DNA from: Calditrichota bacterium | GTDB lineage: Bacteria > Electryoneota > RPQS01 | Assembly (NCBI GenBank): GCA_020637445.1 | Contig: JACJVZ010000001.1 | Span: 1-64,000, forward strand | Length of the DNA: 64,000 bases | Direction of reading: 5' to 3' | Part shown: positions 62,401-64,000 of the stretch, one piece after another | Numbering within the stretch: position 1 is the stretch's first letter | How the letters are laid out: every line of letters starts with the position of its first letter | Position numbers and translations under genes: made by a program | Notes under the pieces: generated by a model | Database searches by the model: none | What the model was told of the DNA's origin: nothing | Seen by the model: the letters and a program-made list of their open reading frames with translations, nothing else

Positions 62401-63948
62401 TTAGCACTTGATTTCGGCATTCCGTCGCGCGTAAAACCACCAGTTAACCAATAAACAACTGCCATAATAGACGGCGAAACCGTACAGAGCATATTCCGGA
62501 TGCCCCGCTTGGATTTGCGCGCCAAATACTTTCGGAATAATGAATGCACCGTAGGCGGCAACGGCGGAGGTCCACCCCAGCACAGGTCCCGCTTGATGCG
62601 GCTCAAAGATCATCGGAATCATCCTAAACGTCGACCCGTTTCCGATTCCAGTCGTAACAAACAACAGCAAGAAGAGAATCAAGAACGGAAAGAAATAGGC
62701 TTCAGGATTCGGCGCGTCGTTCGCAGCTTTTACGTTGTAAGCGACTCCGAGTGCAGCAGCAATCATAACGATTGTATCCCAATGTGTGACACGCGCGCCG
62801 CCGAATTTGTCGGACAACCATCCTCCGACCGGACGAATGAGCGAACCGACCAGCGGCCCGAGCCACGCGTAAGCAAACGGATTTGGCGCGTTGGGATTTA
62901 CTGTTCCATCGGGCAGATAACCGAAAACGTCCTGAATTAATTTGGGAAATGCTGCGGAGTATCCGATAAATGATCCAAATGTCATCACATAGAGCCAGGT
63001 CATTACCCAGTTATGCTTCTCGCCGAAGATCGCATACTGCTTTTTCAGATTTGTACGAATTTTCGCAGGAGATAAATAGCGAATCAGTGCGAGCGTCAGC
63101 AGGATCGTAACGGGAAGAACGAGCCACATATTCACTTTCAGCGCAATCAGCAAATACAGTCCGGCAGCAGCGGATGCGAAACCAAGCGCAGTGAGGTAAA
63201 GCATCTTGCCCATTGCGGCGGGCGCGGAACCGACATTATGCGCCGCCATGTTGTTCATCATGAACCACGCGAGAATCGTGAGAACCAAGAGAATCGGCAC
63301 CCAAACAAACCCACTGTTTTGAATCCACACCGAAGCGCCTGTCGTGGGCATGCTATACGCGCCGCCTCCAAAAGCTCCGAACATTCCGAAGGTCATTGTG
63401 AAAGGAAGAAGCACTTGCATGACACTCACGCCGAGATTCCCAAGTCCCGCATTTAGCCCCAAAGCGGTTCCTTGTACACGTTTAGGGTAAAATATGCTAA
63501 TGTTGGACATTGATGACGCAAACGCACCGCCGCCGATGCCGGAAAGCGCAGAGAGAATCACAAACGTCGAATAAGACGTGCCCGGCTCACGCAGCGCGAG
63601 TCCAAGTCCGAGCGCAGGAAGGATCAGCAACGCCGTCGTTGCGGTGATGACATTTCTTCCGCCGCTCAGTGCTACGAAAAACGAATTGGGGATGCGCAGC
63701 GTCGCCCCGGTGAGTCCGGCAATCGATATCAACGTGTAAAGCATCGCCTTGTTCTTTGCTGGGTCGGGATCGAACACGAACCCAAGCTCCTGCATCTTGG
63801 TCGTTACAATCGACCAATACATCCATACAGCGAAGCCACACAGTAAGCATGGTATAGAGATCCAGAGATTGCGGTTCGCAATGCGCTTGCCTTCTGATTC
63901 CCAGAAGACATTGTCTTCAACATTCCAATTGGTCAGGAATTGTCCCAT
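62401..63948 (-). CDS. narK1: second copy of the NarK-family transporter
   Basis: 515 residues, about 20 amino-acid differences by eye from the copy at 1112-2659 (roughly 96% identical), with clearly more silent DNA differences. All MFS signature loops are kept. The pattern suggests long separate evolution under selection rather than an assembly duplicate. It is 27 bp from scdA, as in the first copy. Confidence 0.92.
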   Translation of the reverse strand: MGQFLTNWNVEDNVFWESEGKRIANRNLWISIPCLLCGFAVWMYWSIVTTKMQELGFVFDPDPAKNKAMLYTLISIAGLTGATLRIPNSFFVALSGGRNVITATTALLILPALGLGLALREPGTSYSTFVILSALSGIGGGAFASSMSNISIFYPKRVQGTALGLNAGLGNLGVSVMQVLLPFTMTFGMFGAFGGGAYSMPTTGASVWIQNSGFVWVPILLVLTILAWFMMNNMAAHNVGSAPAAMGKMLYLTALGFASAAAGLYLLIALKVNMWLVLPVTILLTLALIRYLSPAKIRTNLKKQYAIFGEKHNWVMTWLYVMTFGSFIGYSAAFPKLIQDVFGYLPDGTVNPNAPNPFAYAWLGPLVGSLIRPVGGWLSDKFGGARVTHWDTIVMIAAALGVAYNVKAANDAPNPEAYFFPFLILFLLLFVTTGIGNGSTFRMIPMIFEPHQAGPVLGWTSAVAAYGAFIIPKVFGAQIQAGHPEYALYGFAVYYGSCLLVNWWFYARRNAEIKC

Positions 63949-63961
63949 GTGCGTATTCCGG

Positions 63962-64000
63962 TTAGCTTGTAGGAATTGCGGTGGTGGCGGGTAGGGAGTG
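63962..64000 (-). CDS. narK2: C-terminal end of a second narK2 copy, cut by the window edge
   Basis: The last 12 codons and the stop (TAA at 63964-63962) read HSLPATTAIPTS. The first copy ends HSLPITTAVPSN. Spacing to narK1 (13 bp) is also the same, so the nitrate operon of the next element continues beyond the window. Confidence 0.8.
   Translation of the reverse strand, partial: HSLPATTAIPTS

Noticed and set aside
61675..64000. Assembly artefact duplicating the left end
   Set aside because: The copies differ at many silent and about 20/515 and 10/232 amino-acid positions, and the sequences between recombinase and att repeat, and between att repeat and scdA, are different.

Overview
The window looks like a chromosomal segment of a Gram-negative-type bacterium (cytochromes c with signal peptides, Rieske protein, membrane nitrate reductase, roughly balanced GC). 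I cannot name the taxon; something around the FCB/candidate-phyla range is a guess. Almost all of it is one integrative element of about 61.3 kb bounded by two identical 92-bp direct repeats (148-239 and 61435-61526). Each repeat is the 3' half of a tRNA-Lys(CTT) gene plus its terminator. The element ends in an excisionase-like gene and a tyrosine recombinase next to the right repeat. Both sides look like further related elements. The window opens inside a terminator resembling the one behind the recombinase. Right of the second repeat a diverged copy of the left-end cargo (scdA, narK1, start of narK2) begins again. Neither repeat is joined to a 5' tRNA half. I read this as a tandem array of related nitrate-respiration islands at one tRNA gene.

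Layout: 385-15664 (- strand) is one 13-gene nitrate respiration operon, starting with an Rrf2 regulator and running through moaA, MOSC, diheme cytochrome c, narG, narH, narJ, a narI-Rieske fusion, cytochrome b, monoheme cytochrome c, two NarK-type transporters and the iron-sulfur repair protein ScdA. 15918-19490 (+) adds mobA, a moaC-mog fusion, moeA and a TauE-type permease, followed by a frameshifted second Rrf2 gene. 20576-27739 holds glutamate dehydrogenase, two proteins with PEP-synthase-type ATP-binding domains (one also with GAF and nucleotidyltransferase domains) and a phosphoesterase. 28035-31143 is a compact ubiquitin-like conjugation operon (Ubl, E2-like with zinc knuckles, JAB peptidase, E1-like, 32-residue peptide) with several RNA hairpins. 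31176-31856 (-) is a small two-gene autoregulated-looking operon. 32556-37240 is an SOS-mutasome operon (ImuB-like, DUF6504-like, DnaE2) behind a clear promoter/operator.

37620-37932 is an array of GTGAC repeats beside a primase-polymerase/helicase gene (37973-40540), probably the element's replication module. 43427-53293 is a four-gene, fully overlapping DUF499 ATPase / small protein / DUF1156 methylase / PLD-SNF2 helicase defence operon of the Hma kind. 53738-56933 is a second three-gene cassette (DUF262, AAA ATPase, unknown). 57724-61277 holds two unknown genes, the excisionase-like gene and the recombinase.

Together the island carries a nearly complete nitrate respiration kit with cofactor supply, one or more defence systems, an error-prone repair system, and its own replication and integration genes. 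No conjugation genes, transposases, rRNA, intact tRNA or CRISPR arrays were found.
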